DNA from: DATJGR01 sp963735085
GTDB lineage: Bacteria; Pseudomonadota; Gammaproteobacteria; Pseudomonadales; Azotimanducaceae
NCBI GenBank assembly: GCA_963735085.1
Contig: CAVTJP010000013.1
Span: 44,133-108,132, forward strand
Direction: 5' to 3'
Length of the DNA stretch: 64,000 bases
In this document: in pieces, positions 8,479 to 17,207 of the stretch
Layout of the letters: the number at the start of each line of letters is the position of its first letter
Numbering within the stretch: position 1 is the stretch's first letter
Notes under the pieces: generated by a model
What the model saw: the letters and a program-made list of their open reading frames with translations, nothing else
Database searches by the model: none
What the model was told of the DNA's origin: nothing
Program-made: the position numbers and the translations under genes

Positions 8479-9336
8479 ATGAATACTCGAACACTCATTC
8501 TCATCGCACTCGCCGGCACCCTCGCCGCCTGTGTGAGCGTTCCTGAACACAACAGCGCGTTGAATCAGGCACGCGACCGTTTCAACACGGCGCAGAACGA
8601 TCGACAGGTTGCAACGCTGGCGCCAGCGGAGCTCAAACAAGCCGGTGATTCTCTGGCTTTGGCCGAACAGGCTGCGATCGATCACGCACCCACCAGCACA
8701 ATCAACCACCTCGCGTACATCGCGGCGCAGCGCGTGACGATCGCGCAGGAAACTGCGTCCAGCAAGGCATCACAGACCATCACTGCAAACGCGGCAGCAG
8801 AACGCGACAGGATGTTGCTCGCAATGCGAACGCATGAAGCAGATCATACTCAACAGCAGCTTGCCGCGGCCGACGCAGCCGCGATCGACGCAAAGGCGCG
8901 CTCCGACGCAAAAGTCAGCGATCTGGAAGCGCAGTTGAAGGATCTCGATGCGAAAAAGACCAATCGCGGCATGATCGTGACGCTCGGCGACGTGTTGTTC
9001 GACACCGGCAAGTCGCAGCTGAAGGCGGCTTCAACGAACAACTTGACCAAGCTCGCCACGTTCTTCAAAGAAAATCCGGAGCGAACCGCAGCCATCGAGG
9101 GTTACACGGATGACGTCGGCAGCGCCAGCTCCAACTACGATCTGTCGCAGCGACGCGCCAGGTCCGTGATGGCAGCGCTGATCAGTCTAGGCGTGCCCGC
9201 AGATCGGCTGAGCACGATGGCACACGGCGAGGAGATGCCCGCGGCAGACAACGCAACCGCTGCCGGACGTCAGATGAACCGTCGTGTCGAAATCGTGTTT
9301 GCGCCCATAAAAAGTACCGATGTTTCGATGCAGTAG
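8479..9336 (+). CDS. OmpA-family lipoprotein with DUF4398 N-terminal domain
   Basis: A 285-residue protein. The signal peptide ends in a lipobox (LAGTLAAC, Cys18). A DUF4398 helical region (about 20-110) leads into a long Ala/Asp-rich coiled coil (110-160), then an OmpA-like peptidoglycan-binding domain. That domain shows GDVLFDTGKSQL, EGYTDDVGS, NYDLSQRRARSV and the terminal NRRVEIVF, all hallmark elements. It should sit in the outer membrane by its lipid and bind diaminopimelate of the wall through the C-terminal domain. AGGA lies eight bases before the ATG. It follows the smaller DUF4398 lipoprotein by 40 bases, forming a likely two-gene operon. Confidence 0.93.
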   Translation: MNTRTLILIALAGTLAACVSVPEHNSALNQARDRFNTAQNDRQVATLAPAELKQAGDSLALAEQAAIDHAPTSTINHLAYIAAQRVTIAQETASSKASQTITANAAAERDRMLLAMRTHEADHTQQQLAAADAAAIDAKARSDAKVSDLEAQLKDLDAKKTNRGMIVTLGDVLFDTGKSQLKAASTNNLTKLATFFKENPERTAAIEGYTDDVGSASSNYDLSQRRARSVMAALISLGVPADRLSTMAHGEEMPAADNATAAGRQMNRRVEIVFAPIKSTDVSMQ

Positions 9337-9373
9337 AACGTTTGCGGCGTCGCGTTGTATCTTGAGGTAATTC

Positions 9374-9757
9374 ATGTACTACATCGTTGAGACCGAGAAG
9401 TCGTTTGACCAGGCGGCGGCGGACCTGGAAGCAGCAGTAAAGGACCGAGGCTTCGGCGTGTTGCATGTTCACGACCTGGGGGCCACGCTCCGCAGCAAAG
9501 GCATTCCTTTTGAAGAGGAGTGCAAGATTTTCGAAGTCTGCAATCCAGGGCAGGCGGCAAAAGTGTTATCAACCGACATGCGCCTGAATATGGCGTTGCC
9601 GTGTCGCATCTCGGTATTTTCGGAGAATGGCACGACGAAGATTGGCCTTATCAGGCCAGTACAAATGCTCTCCGCACTATCCCAGGATCCCGGGCTACTT
9701 CAAGTGGCCAATGAGGTTGAAGAAAAGACCATCCAAATGGTTGATGCGACAAAATGA
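9374..9757 (+). CDS. DUF302 domain protein
   Basis: A 127-residue protein matching the DUF302 pattern: N-terminal MYYIVETEKSFDQAAADLEA, central EECKIFEVCNPGQAAKVL and RLNMALPCRISVF, then a short C-terminal helix. The family is widespread, small and soluble, with an unproven role; members often occur with sulfur, copper or envelope genes. GAGG precedes the ATG by about eight bases. It lies 37 bases after the OmpA lipoprotein and may be in the same transcript. The two cysteines (in EECKIFEVC) and the later PCR motif could bind metal, but that is speculation. Confidence 0.85.
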   Translation: MYYIVETEKSFDQAAADLEAAVKDRGFGVLHVHDLGATLRSKGIPFEEECKIFEVCNPGQAAKVLSTDMRLNMALPCRISVFSENGTTKIGLIRPVQMLSALSQDPGLLQVANEVEEKTIQMVDATK

Positions 9758-9919
9758 ATGGACGTACCTATCGCCGCAATGAGGCGGTTGCTGCAGCAGC
9801 TGATCGACGTTGGGCTACCGACATCTCGCAACCCCGCACCAGGTGATACTCTGGTCATCAGTGGGCGAAATCCTCGAAATCGATAGGATGGATACGCGCC
9901 AGCATTAGCGGAGCACACC

Positions 9920-10285
9920 ATGCAAATACAGATCAATACGGACCACAATCTGAAGGTTCATGAGACAGAAGCGGCGCAACTTCGTCGGATTGTGGACGAT
10001 GCCCTCGGTCGATTCGAAGCGCACGTCACGCGAGTGGAGATGCACCTGAGTGACGAGAACTCCACTAAGCGCGGCCAGGATGACAAGCGCTGCTTGTTGG
10101 AAGCGCGTCTCGAGGGTCGCAAGCCGCAGGCTGTGAGCCAGCTAGCAGGCTCGGTGATCTTGGCCGTGGAAGGCGCCGCTGAAAAGTTGGCCAGATCGAT
10201 TGAAAGTGATGTCGGGCGCAGGGCGGACATCAGAAGGCACCAGACGGACGTGGTTCCAGGCGAGCGCGAAGTCAAGAACGAATGA
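9920..10285 (+). CDS. HPF/RaiA-like ribosome-associated protein
   Basis: A 121-residue protein with the beta-alpha-beta-beta-beta-alpha fold of the S30AE/HPF family: MQIQINTDHNLKVHE, a helix with LRRIVDDALGRFEAHVTRVEMHLSDEN, then RCLLEARLEGRKPQAVS and a terminal helix LAGSVILAVEGAAEKLARSIES. These proteins bind the 30S decoding region and inactivate ribosomes in stationary phase or cold stress. This divergent subgroup has a short arginine-rich tail in place of the long dimerisation domain. A GGAG motif stands before the ATG. It is a stand-alone gene, and I would not assign it to HPF or RaiA specifically. Confidence 0.75.
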   Translation: MQIQINTDHNLKVHETEAAQLRRIVDDALGRFEAHVTRVEMHLSDENSTKRGQDDKRCLLEARLEGRKPQAVSQLAGSVILAVEGAAEKLARSIESDVGRRADIRRHQTDVVPGEREVKNE

Positions 10286-10408
10286 CGGGGTACGGGCAAG
10301 TTAGATGCAGTGGGCTGGTGAGCTTCAAGGCGGCACCGAGTTCGCACTGAAACGTCTCGCGCTGGGCGATGGCGCCGGCCGAAAACGCGGCGGATCGTAG
10401 CCGGCTGA

Positions 10409-12292
10409 TCAGGTAATCACACCCATCCGCTTCGAGATCGCTTCGGCTTCATCCAGCCATGTGCTGATACTCGCTTCGATTCCGCGACGCCAGAAATTCG
10501 GGTCGCGTGGATCGAGCCCGAACGGCGCCATCAACTCGATCGCACTCTGACTGCCGCCGGCACGCAACAGATTCAGATACATGGGTTCGAACGATTCGCC
10601 GAATTCACCGCGCCGCGCGAACAACGACTGCGTGAACAACTCGCCAAACGCATACGCATACACGTAGAACGGCCGCAGGAAATGGCTGACGTAGCACCAC
10701 AGGTTGTCGACGTGCTCGTATGTGAACAACTCGCCCGGCTTGCCGTAGAAGGCATGCGTGACGTCCATCCATGCGGCTGAATATTCTTCGACCGTGAGTT
10801 TGCCGGTGCGCCGCGCTTCGTGTGCCCGCCGTTCGAAATTCGAAAACGAGATCTGCCGTACCACCGTGTTCACGTGGTCGGCCGACTTTTCCATCAGAAG
10901 TGCCAACTTCTGCTCGTCGGATTGCGTGCGTTCGAGCAGGTAACGGAACGTCGTCATCTCGCCGAAAATCGAAGCCGTCTCCGCATACGCCATCGGCGCG
11001 CGGAACATCAGCGCGCCCTGCGCTTGCGCCGCCAGCATGCCGTGCACACCGTGCCCGGCTTCATGCGCGACGGTCATGATGTCGCGCGGCGACCCGAGGT
11101 AGTTCAAAAAGTTGTACGCACGGGGTTCGCCGTTCGGCAGCAACACCGCATAGTTGAATGCACCGCCGGTTTTTCCCGCATAAGGGGGTGCATCGACCCA
11201 CTTGCGGTCGAGCATGCGGCGCACGAGATCGCGCAAGGTCGGGCTGAACGACTCGTATGCAGCCAACACCGTCTCGACGCATTCGCTCCACGGCACGACG
11301 CGACTCGACGCCTGCGGCATCGGCGCGTTGCGATCCGACCACTTCAACGTTGTCTTACCGAGGTGCGCCGCCAGCAACCGGTAGTAGCGTTGGCCCTGCA
11401 CTGCGCCGTATTCCGCGACGGCCTGATGCAACGCTTCGACTGTTTCATCGTCGACCCGATTGCCGATGTTGGTCGCACTCATCGGATTCGCGTAACCGCG
11501 CTCGCGATCTTCGACGTACTTCGCGCCGAGCACGACGTTCAACGTACGCGCCATCAAACGGTCGAAGCGCTTCGTCGTGAGTCCCGTGCTGAATGCCGCG
11601 AGCGCACCGGCGCGGCGATCGGCATCCCGATCGTTGGACACCACGTGGAGGATCTCGGGCATCGTCAATTCGCGCCCGTCGAAGCCGAAACGCAATTCGG
11701 TTTCCATTTCGTCGACGTAATCCGACCACTCGGAAGGCCCAAACGGCGAACGCAGCGTCAGCGCGCGCTCAACGTCCTCCGCGAGCAGGAAGCGCCGGTT
11801 CGCGCGGATGTAGTCGAGCAGTGATCTGTGGCGCGCAGCGATTGCATCGCGCTTCAGGATGTCGCTGTACGCGGCATCATCGATCGCAACCAATTCGTGT
11901 TCGAAGAACGTCAGGTGGTCTGCGCTCGCTCGGCTCCACGCCTCCTGTACGGTGCCGAGGCGCTGCTGGATCTGCTGATTGGTTGCGTCGGTGCTGCGTC
12001 GCAGGAACAGGTAGACGAACAGCTGATCGGCCAGTCGCGTCATCTCGGCCTGCGCTTCGAGCGCGGCGCCGAGGGTGTCGGCGAGCTTGCCGGCGTGTGC
12101 TGCGTGGAATTGCTTGGCCATCGCGACCAGACGTTCGAGGTCTGCGTCGAGTTTGGGATCGTCGACGTCGCTGTAGAGGTCGCCGAGATCCCAATGTACG
12201 GATTCGGCGCCGGTTGCTTGTTGATCTGGCACGGTCTTGCAGGTCCTCGGTTGGCCGGAACGAGGCGCTATTTTATCCGGCGTATCGGCCAT
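10409..12292 (-). CDS. pepF: M3-family oligoendopeptidase F
   Basis: A 627-residue cytoplasmic zinc metallopeptidase. The active-site HEXXH is HEAGH at 410-414 (TVAHEAGHGVHGML), with the third zinc ligand in AETASIFGE near 438. The N-terminal helical half is typical of oligoendopeptidase F (WDLGDLYSD near 34). The enzyme cleaves peptides of about 7-17 residues in the cytosol. It is the last gene of a same-strand run that also holds serine hydrolase, universal stress protein, F420-type oxidoreductase, Baeyer-Villiger monooxygenase and patatin, with gaps of 27-79 bases. Length and motifs are normal for the family. Confidence 0.93.
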   Translation of the reverse strand: MADTPDKIAPRSGQPRTCKTVPDQQATGAESVHWDLGDLYSDVDDPKLDADLERLVAMAKQFHAAHAGKLADTLGAALEAQAEMTRLADQLFVYLFLRRSTDATNQQIQQRLGTVQEAWSRASADHLTFFEHELVAIDDAAYSDILKRDAIAARHRSLLDYIRANRRFLLAEDVERALTLRSPFGPSEWSDYVDEMETELRFGFDGRELTMPEILHVVSNDRDADRRAGALAAFSTGLTTKRFDRLMARTLNVVLGAKYVEDRERGYANPMSATNIGNRVDDETVEALHQAVAEYGAVQGQRYYRLLAAHLGKTTLKWSDRNAPMPQASSRVVPWSECVETVLAAYESFSPTLRDLVRRMLDRKWVDAPPYAGKTGGAFNYAVLLPNGEPRAYNFLNYLGSPRDIMTVAHEAGHGVHGMLAAQAQGALMFRAPMAYAETASIFGEMTTFRYLLERTQSDEQKLALLMEKSADHVNTVVRQISFSNFERRAHEARRTGKLTVEEYSAAWMDVTHAFYGKPGELFTYEHVDNLWCYVSHFLRPFYVYAYAFGELFTQSLFARRGEFGESFEPMYLNLLRAGGSQSAIELMAPFGLDPRDPNFWRRGIEASISTWLDEAEAISKRMGVIT

Positions 12293-12319
12293 CGGTTAAC
12301 TTTCGAGCCGCGTTGCCGT

Positions 12320-13474
12320 TCAGGCTCGCTCGAGTGATGCGTACATCGCGCGCAACAAGGTGTGCGCGCGGTCGTCACCGACTGTTCCTTCACCCATTCG
12401 GTTCATGATGTAAGCCAGCGTAAATCCGGCGTCGACGTCGTTGACCACGAGCGAGCCGCCCCAGCCTCCCCAGTAACAGACCCGCGCATTCGGGCTGATC
12501 GGATTGCGTGGCGAATTCAGTCCGTAGCCCACGCCAAACGTAACACCGATGCCGAGCACCAGATCCCGGCCAGCGGCCTGCACGTCGAAAATGCGATCGA
12601 TGGTTTGCTGCGAAAGCAGATCGACGCCCCGCAACGATCCGCCATGGGACACCGCGGCTTGGGCCAGCGCGACTCCGCGAGCATTGCCGTGTCCGCCGGC
12701 CGCCGGAATTTCGGCCCTGCGCCACGGGATCTCCCACGACTGCTCGGCCATCAATCGCGGGTTCGATGCGCGGTACGCAATGGAATCGCGGTCGGGCCGA
12801 CTGACGCCGTCACCGCTGCCGAACTGAAGCGGCGGCGCGGGGAGAACCAGCGCAACGCGGTGGTCGTGTTCCGCCGCGAGCCCGATGTGGAAGTCGGCGC
12901 CCATCGGACGCGCGATTTCCTCCGCGAAGAACCGGCCGACCGAGCGGCCATCGACGCGACGCACGACTTCGCCAACGAGATTACCCTGGCTGATGCCGTG
13001 GTAGCCGGATTTCCAGCCGGGCTCCCACCAGGTCGACTGTTCAGCGAGCAGGTTGGTGACCTTCTGCCAGTCGTACAGATCAACGCCGTCGATCCGTTGA
13101 TCCCATCCCGGCAGCCCGGCGGTATGCGAAAGCAGATGACGCACCAACACATTGCGCTTGCCGTTCTGGCCGAACTCCGGCCAGTACGTCTCGACGGGCG
13201 CATCGACATCCACCAGACCTCGGCTGGCGAGCACGAGCAGCGAAAGACAGCTCATCGTCTTGGTGGTCGAAAATACGTTTGTGATGGTGTCGTGTTGCCA
13301 CGGTACGGTGCGCGCGCGATCCTGATGACCGCCCCAGAGGTCGACGACCAACTCGTCACCCATGACCACTGCAACCGACGCACCGACATCGCCGTTCTCG
13401 ACGAAATTGGCCGCGAAGGCGTCTTTGACTGCTGCGAGCCGATCGGCGCACGTTCCGTCGATATCGATGTTCAT
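12320..13474 (-). CDS. Serine hydrolase, class C beta-lactamase / EstB-like
   Basis: A 384-residue protein of the beta-lactamase-related esterase family. The nucleophile motif is S69-T-T-K72 (FSTTK), the downstream HLLSHTAGLPGWD loop is characteristic, and Tyr158 in SGYHGISQGN fits the catalytic Tyr. Several paralogues of this family hydrolyse short esters or lactones, so it may open products of the Baeyer-Villiger monooxygenase encoded upstream in the same run; that is inference from context. AAGGAAATCCC precedes the ATG. No signal peptide is visible, so it is probably cytoplasmic. It lies 27 bases upstream of the PepF gene. Confidence 0.88.
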   Translation of the reverse strand: MNIDIDGTCADRLAAVKDAFAANFVENGDVGASVAVVMGDELVVDLWGGHQDRARTVPWQHDTITNVFSTTKTMSCLSLLVLASRGLVDVDAPVETYWPEFGQNGKRNVLVRHLLSHTAGLPGWDQRIDGVDLYDWQKVTNLLAEQSTWWEPGWKSGYHGISQGNLVGEVVRRVDGRSVGRFFAEEIARPMGADFHIGLAAEHDHRVALVLPAPPLQFGSGDGVSRPDRDSIAYRASNPRLMAEQSWEIPWRRAEIPAAGGHGNARGVALAQAAVSHGGSLRGVDLLSQQTIDRIFDVQAAGRDLVLGIGVTFGVGYGLNSPRNPISPNARVCYWGGWGGSLVVNDVDAGFTLAYIMNRMGEGTVGDDRAHTLLRAMYASLERA

Positions 13475-13517
13475 GGGATTTCCTTTAGTAGTGTCTAGTC
13501 GTGTCGACCCGCAACTT

Positions 13518-14468
13518 TCAGACCAGCGTCGCGCCCTTACGCGGCACCGCGCTCTTGAAGCCGCGCGGTTTCACGATCAGCACGTCGCAGGCCACGTCGT
13601 CGATCACCGCTTCGGCGGTGTTGCCGATGTGGCCGTGAGACAGTCCGCTGCGCGACACCGCACCCATCACCAGCAGATCCGGCTTCAGCTCATTTACCGT
13701 CGCACGAATCGCCTCCTCCGGCACACCGGTGCGCACCACCTCGTTGGCGGCGGCGACGTGAAAGCGCCTGGCGAGCCGGTCCACCGCATCGGTAACCACA
13801 TCGTCAGCCACCACCACCGCGCGCGCATTCGCCATGCGCGCCAGCAGTTTCGGCGCACTGACTCCGCCGGTGTCCTGTACGTGCACGAGCATGACGCGGC
13901 CGCCGATTTGTTCCTTCACGGCGGACGCCGCGCGCAGCAGCTTGTTGTCGAGGCCCGATGGTTTGGCGTGCGCATGACTCGGATCGACCGCAGCCAATAT
14001 CAACGGCCGTGCGGCCAGAGGCTCCCGTTTGACGAACCACACCGGGCATGGGCATTCGCGAATCAGCTCCCAATCCGAATTCGCCAGGAACCAGCGCGCC
14101 ACCCGCGAATGGCGATGTGACTCGGCCACCACCAGGTCCGGCTTGTTGGCGCGTACCCAGCGGACGATCGCGTGCGCCGGCGGAAAATCCCACACCACTT
14201 CGCAACGCACACTGAGCCCAGCCCTGCGCAGCGGCTTGGCAAGCGCGAGGAGTTCCGCGCGCCGCGCCTTTGCGATGTCGCGCAAAATCGAATCAGGATC
14301 GAGCGGCATCGCCTCGGGAATCACCAGCGGCCGCGCGAAGGCATGAAACAACGTCAGGCGCGCACCCGTGTGCTTGGCAATGCGCGCTGCTTTGCGCAAC
14401 GCGACCTGTTTACGCGCAGAAGGTTCGCGTAGCGCAACGACGATCGATTGCCAGTTAGTGGCGGTCAC
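13518..14468 (-). CDS. Tandem universal stress protein (UspA family)
   Basis: A 316-residue protein made of two Usp domains (about 1-145 and 150-305). The second half ends in the ATP-binding signature, ELKPDLLVMGAVSRSGLSHG followed by IGNTAEAVIDDVACDVLIVK. The first half has the matching ANKPDLVVAESHRHS and CPVWFVK but lacks the full glycine loop, so only one domain may bind nucleotide. Tandem UspE-type proteins help survival in stationary phase and under oxidative or envelope stress. The GTG start at 14468 has AAGGAGAG upstream. It lies between a serine hydrolase and an F420-type oxidoreductase in one transcription unit. Confidence 0.9.
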   Translation of the reverse strand: MTATNWQSIVVALREPSARKQVALRKAARIAKHTGARLTLFHAFARPLVIPEAMPLDPDSILRDIAKARRAELLALAKPLRRAGLSVRCEVVWDFPPAHAIVRWVRANKPDLVVAESHRHSRVARWFLANSDWELIRECPCPVWFVKREPLAARPLILAAVDPSHAHAKPSGLDNKLLRAASAVKEQIGGRVMLVHVQDTGGVSAPKLLARMANARAVVVADDVVTDAVDRLARRFHVAAANEVVRTGVPEEAIRATVNELKPDLLVMGAVSRSGLSHGHIGNTAEAVIDDVACDVLIVKPRGFKSAVPRKGATLV

Positions 14469-14495
14469 GCAGAACTCTCCTTGTCGTCAGTCATG

Positions 14496-15362
14496 TCAGT
14501 CCGCGTAGCGCGCGAGCGTATCACGCCACTTCAGCACGTCGTCAGGACTCGCGATCGCGCCGCCCGCGCCCGCCATCGGTGTTACCGGTACCAGCACGCG
14601 GCTGACGCCGAGTGCGGCGAGTCTGGGGATCTCATCAAGGCTCGCCGGTACGCTCAACGTGATTTCCAGCGCATGTGGATCGCGTTCGCAATCCGTCGCC
14701 GTACGTCGCGCCAGATTGATCAGCGCCTCGGGTGTGCCGCGCGCTGGGAAGAACCCATCACCAAGTCGACCCGCGCGCCGCGCCGCGGCTGTCGAATGAC
14801 CACCGATAATCACAGGCACCGTGCCGTTGACCGGCTGCGGGCGGCAATACGCGCCATCGAAATTCACCGTCTCACCGTGAAAGCTCGGGCGTTCCTGCTG
14901 CCACAGCGCGCGCAGCACGCGCACGTATTCGTCGGTGCGCTCGCCGCGTTCGTCGAACGACGCACCGAGCACGTCGAACTCTTCCTTCAGCCAGCCAACG
15001 CCGATGCCGAGCAGCATGCGCCCGCTCGAGAGGTGATCGAGCGTCGCGACCTGTTTCGCAATCACGACGGGGTTGTGCTGCGGCAGGATCAGAATGCCGG
15101 TGGCGAGCTTGATGCGTCTGGTCGCCGCGGCAACGTACGCAAGCCAGATCAGCGGGTCCGGCAAGGACAGCGCTTCGGCGCCGCCGGCCATCCGGCCGTC
15201 GGCCGAATACGGATAGGCGGACGCATAGCCGGCCGGCACGACGGTGTGCTCTACCGTCCAGGCTGATTCGAAGCCGGCCGCTTCGGCAGCCTGGACGAGT
15301 TCGACCGCCTTGGCCGGATCGACGTAGCGGCCCGTGTTGCAATAGCGCAGTCCGAACTTCAT
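14496..15362 (-). CDS. LLM-class (F420/FMN-dependent) oxidoreductase
   Basis: A 288-residue protein of the bacterial luciferase-like superfamily, in the subgroup usually annotated as probable F420-dependent oxidoreductase. Seen features are KFGLRYCNTGRY at the N-terminus, FESAWTVEHTVVP, the barrel strand RRIKLATGILILPQHNP, and the GVGWLKEEFDVLGASFDERG block. The substrate is unknown; relatives act on ketones, lactones or xenobiotics. I chose the ATG at 15362 because AGGAGG lies just before it; a GTG one codon earlier is possible. It is in the run with the Baeyer-Villiger monooxygenase, so a shared ketone-oxidising pathway is reasonable. Whether this organism makes F420 cannot be told from this window. 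Confidence 0.88.
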   Translation of the reverse strand: MKFGLRYCNTGRYVDPAKAVELVQAAEAAGFESAWTVEHTVVPAGYASAYPYSADGRMAGGAEALSLPDPLIWLAYVAAATRRIKLATGILILPQHNPVVIAKQVATLDHLSSGRMLLGIGVGWLKEEFDVLGASFDERGERTDEYVRVLRALWQQERPSFHGETVNFDGAYCRPQPVNGTVPVIIGGHSTAAARRAGRLGDGFFPARGTPEALINLARRTATDCERDPHALEITLSVPASLDEIPRLAALGVSRVLVPVTPMAGAGGAIASPDDVLKWRDTLARYAD

Positions 15363-15433
15363 CACACCTCCTCAACAACAGAAAACGCGCGTCTGGAGCG
15401 TCCGCACTGACGGCTACGTGTATCGCGCCCCGA

Positions 15434-17128
15434 TCATGACCGTGTCGGCACCGCACTCGACGCCGGTCTCATCGCACGCGCCTCGTTCGAACCGGCGCGT
15501 CGAAACTCCACGCCGGTATAGCCATGCTGTGCGATGTCGGTAATCGTCGCGCGAAACTTCGGCGAGCCGCCGTTGTAGACGAAGTAGCGGATGCGGCCGT
15601 GCTCGTGGCCGTCGACGTTCGAGTTGTAGCCGGTGAACCAGCCTTTGGCTTTGCGCATCAGCATCGTCTGATACATCTGCGCGACGTGATCGCTCCACTG
15701 TTGCTCCGCTTCGTGCGTCGCCTCCATGCGCGCGTAGCCGTGCTCGCGTGCGTAGGCGAGCAATCCTGTCACCCAGTCGACGCCCACTTCGATGCCGCGC
15801 GGATAGTTCGTCGACGCCGAGGCGCTCTGTGGCCCGGCCACGGTAATCAGATTTGGAAAGCCATGGATCTGCATGCCGAGGTACGTGATCGGCCCGTCGC
15901 GCCATTTTTCGCGCAGCTTCTCGCCGGCAACACCCGTGATGTCGATGCGGTCGTAGGCACCGGTGATCGCGTCGAAGCCGGTCGCGTAAACGATGAGGTC
16001 GAAGGCGTAGTCGCGTGCGGCCGTCCGAATGCCGGTCGGCGTGATGCGCTCGATGGGTGTCTCCGCGATATCGACCAGATGCACGTGCGGCTTGTTGTAC
16101 GTCTCGTAGTAGTTCGTCTCGAGCGGCACGCGCTGCACGCCGAAGCCGTGGTCCTTCGGAATCAGCTTCTCGGCAACAACCGGATCTTTCACGCGTTGCC
16201 GGATACGGTTCGCGATGTACTCGGATAATTCAGCGTTGGCCTGCTCGTCGGTGAAGATCTCGCGAAAGTTCGCGAGCCAGATGCCGAAGCCCGGCTCCGC
16301 GTACAGCTTGTCCCACAACGCGAGCCGCTCTTCGCGCGACACTTCATAGAAGCCGCGGCGGTCGGGTTCGTGGATGAACGCACCCGGCGTACGCAGCAAC
16401 GTCTCGAAGATCTCGTCGTAATGCGCGCGGATGTCGGCCATCTCGGCGTCGGAGATCGGGCCGTTGTTGAGCGGCGCGCACCAGTTCGGCCGCCGCTGGA
16501 ACACAGTCAAATCGCCGACCATGTCGGACAGCGCCGCGATCACCTGCACGCCGGTCGCGCCGGTGCCGATCACCGCAACGCGCTTGCCGGCCAGCTCCAC
16601 CGGCTCCTGCGGCCAGTAATAGGTGTGGAACGACGGCCCTTCGAAGGTTTCCATACCAGGGATGCGCGGCGGCGTCGCCGCCGACAGCAGTCCGAGCGCG
16701 GTAACGAGGAAGCGGCAGCTCAATTCGCGGCCGTTCTGCAGCCGCACGCGCCATAGGTCGTGCGCCTCGTCGAACGTCGCGGCACTGACGACACAGTTGA
16801 ACTGCATGTATCTGCGCAGATCGAACTTGTCGGCGACATAGTTCAGGTAACGCAGATTCTCCGGCTGGCCCGAGAAACGCTCCTTCCAGTGCCACTCGTT
16901 CAAGAGCGCCTTCGAGAACGAAAAGCCGTACGTATAGCTCTCCGAATCGAACCGGCAGCCGGGGTAGCGGTTGTGGTACCACGTGCCGCCGAGATCGGCC
17001 GCACCCTCGAGCAGCGTGACGTTCACGCCGAGCTCGACCAGGCGGTACAGCTGATAGATGCCGGCGACGCCGGCGCCAATGACGATCACGTCGTGTTGCG
17101 GGTCGTTCGCGCGCTTCGGTTGGTTCAT
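15434..17128 (-). CDS. Flavin-containing Baeyer-Villiger monooxygenase
   Basis: A 564-residue class B flavoprotein monooxygenase. An FAD-binding GxGxxG is at 18-23 (IGAGVAGIYQLYRL) and an NADPH-binding GxGxxG at 188-193 (VIGTGATGVQ). Between them is the family fingerprint FxGxxxHxxxWP at 162-173 (FEGPSFHTYYWP). The enzyme inserts oxygen next to a ketone to give an ester or lactone; the resemblance is to the cyclohexanone/steroid monooxygenase group, substrate not inferable. The ATG at 17128 has AAGAGGCA eight bases upstream; a GTG at 17194 would extend it by 22 residues. Upstream is a patatin lipase and downstream an LLM oxidoreductase and a serine hydrolase that could hydrolyse the ester product. 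Confidence 0.93.
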   Translation of the reverse strand: MNQPKRANDPQHDVIVIGAGVAGIYQLYRLVELGVNVTLLEGAADLGGTWYHNRYPGCRFDSESYTYGFSFSKALLNEWHWKERFSGQPENLRYLNYVADKFDLRRYMQFNCVVSAATFDEAHDLWRVRLQNGRELSCRFLVTALGLLSAATPPRIPGMETFEGPSFHTYYWPQEPVELAGKRVAVIGTGATGVQVIAALSDMVGDLTVFQRRPNWCAPLNNGPISDAEMADIRAHYDEIFETLLRTPGAFIHEPDRRGFYEVSREERLALWDKLYAEPGFGIWLANFREIFTDEQANAELSEYIANRIRQRVKDPVVAEKLIPKDHGFGVQRVPLETNYYETYNKPHVHLVDIAETPIERITPTGIRTAARDYAFDLIVYATGFDAITGAYDRIDITGVAGEKLREKWRDGPITYLGMQIHGFPNLITVAGPQSASASTNYPRGIEVGVDWVTGLLAYAREHGYARMEATHEAEQQWSDHVAQMYQTMLMRKAKGWFTGYNSNVDGHEHGRIRYFVYNGGSPKFRATITDIAQHGYTGVEFRRAGSNEARAMRPASSAVPTRS

Positions 17129-17207
17129 CAGCCGTGCCTCTTCGTGAATCGATTGCGTTGTTAGATCGCGCCCCTCGCTCGGGTCGTTGGTCACTGTCTC
17201 GCCTGGC

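Noticed and set aside
12362..13498. A 378-codon plus-strand frame opposite the serine hydrolase
   Set aside because: Antisense to a gene with an intact STTK site and good ribosome signal; no motif of its own.
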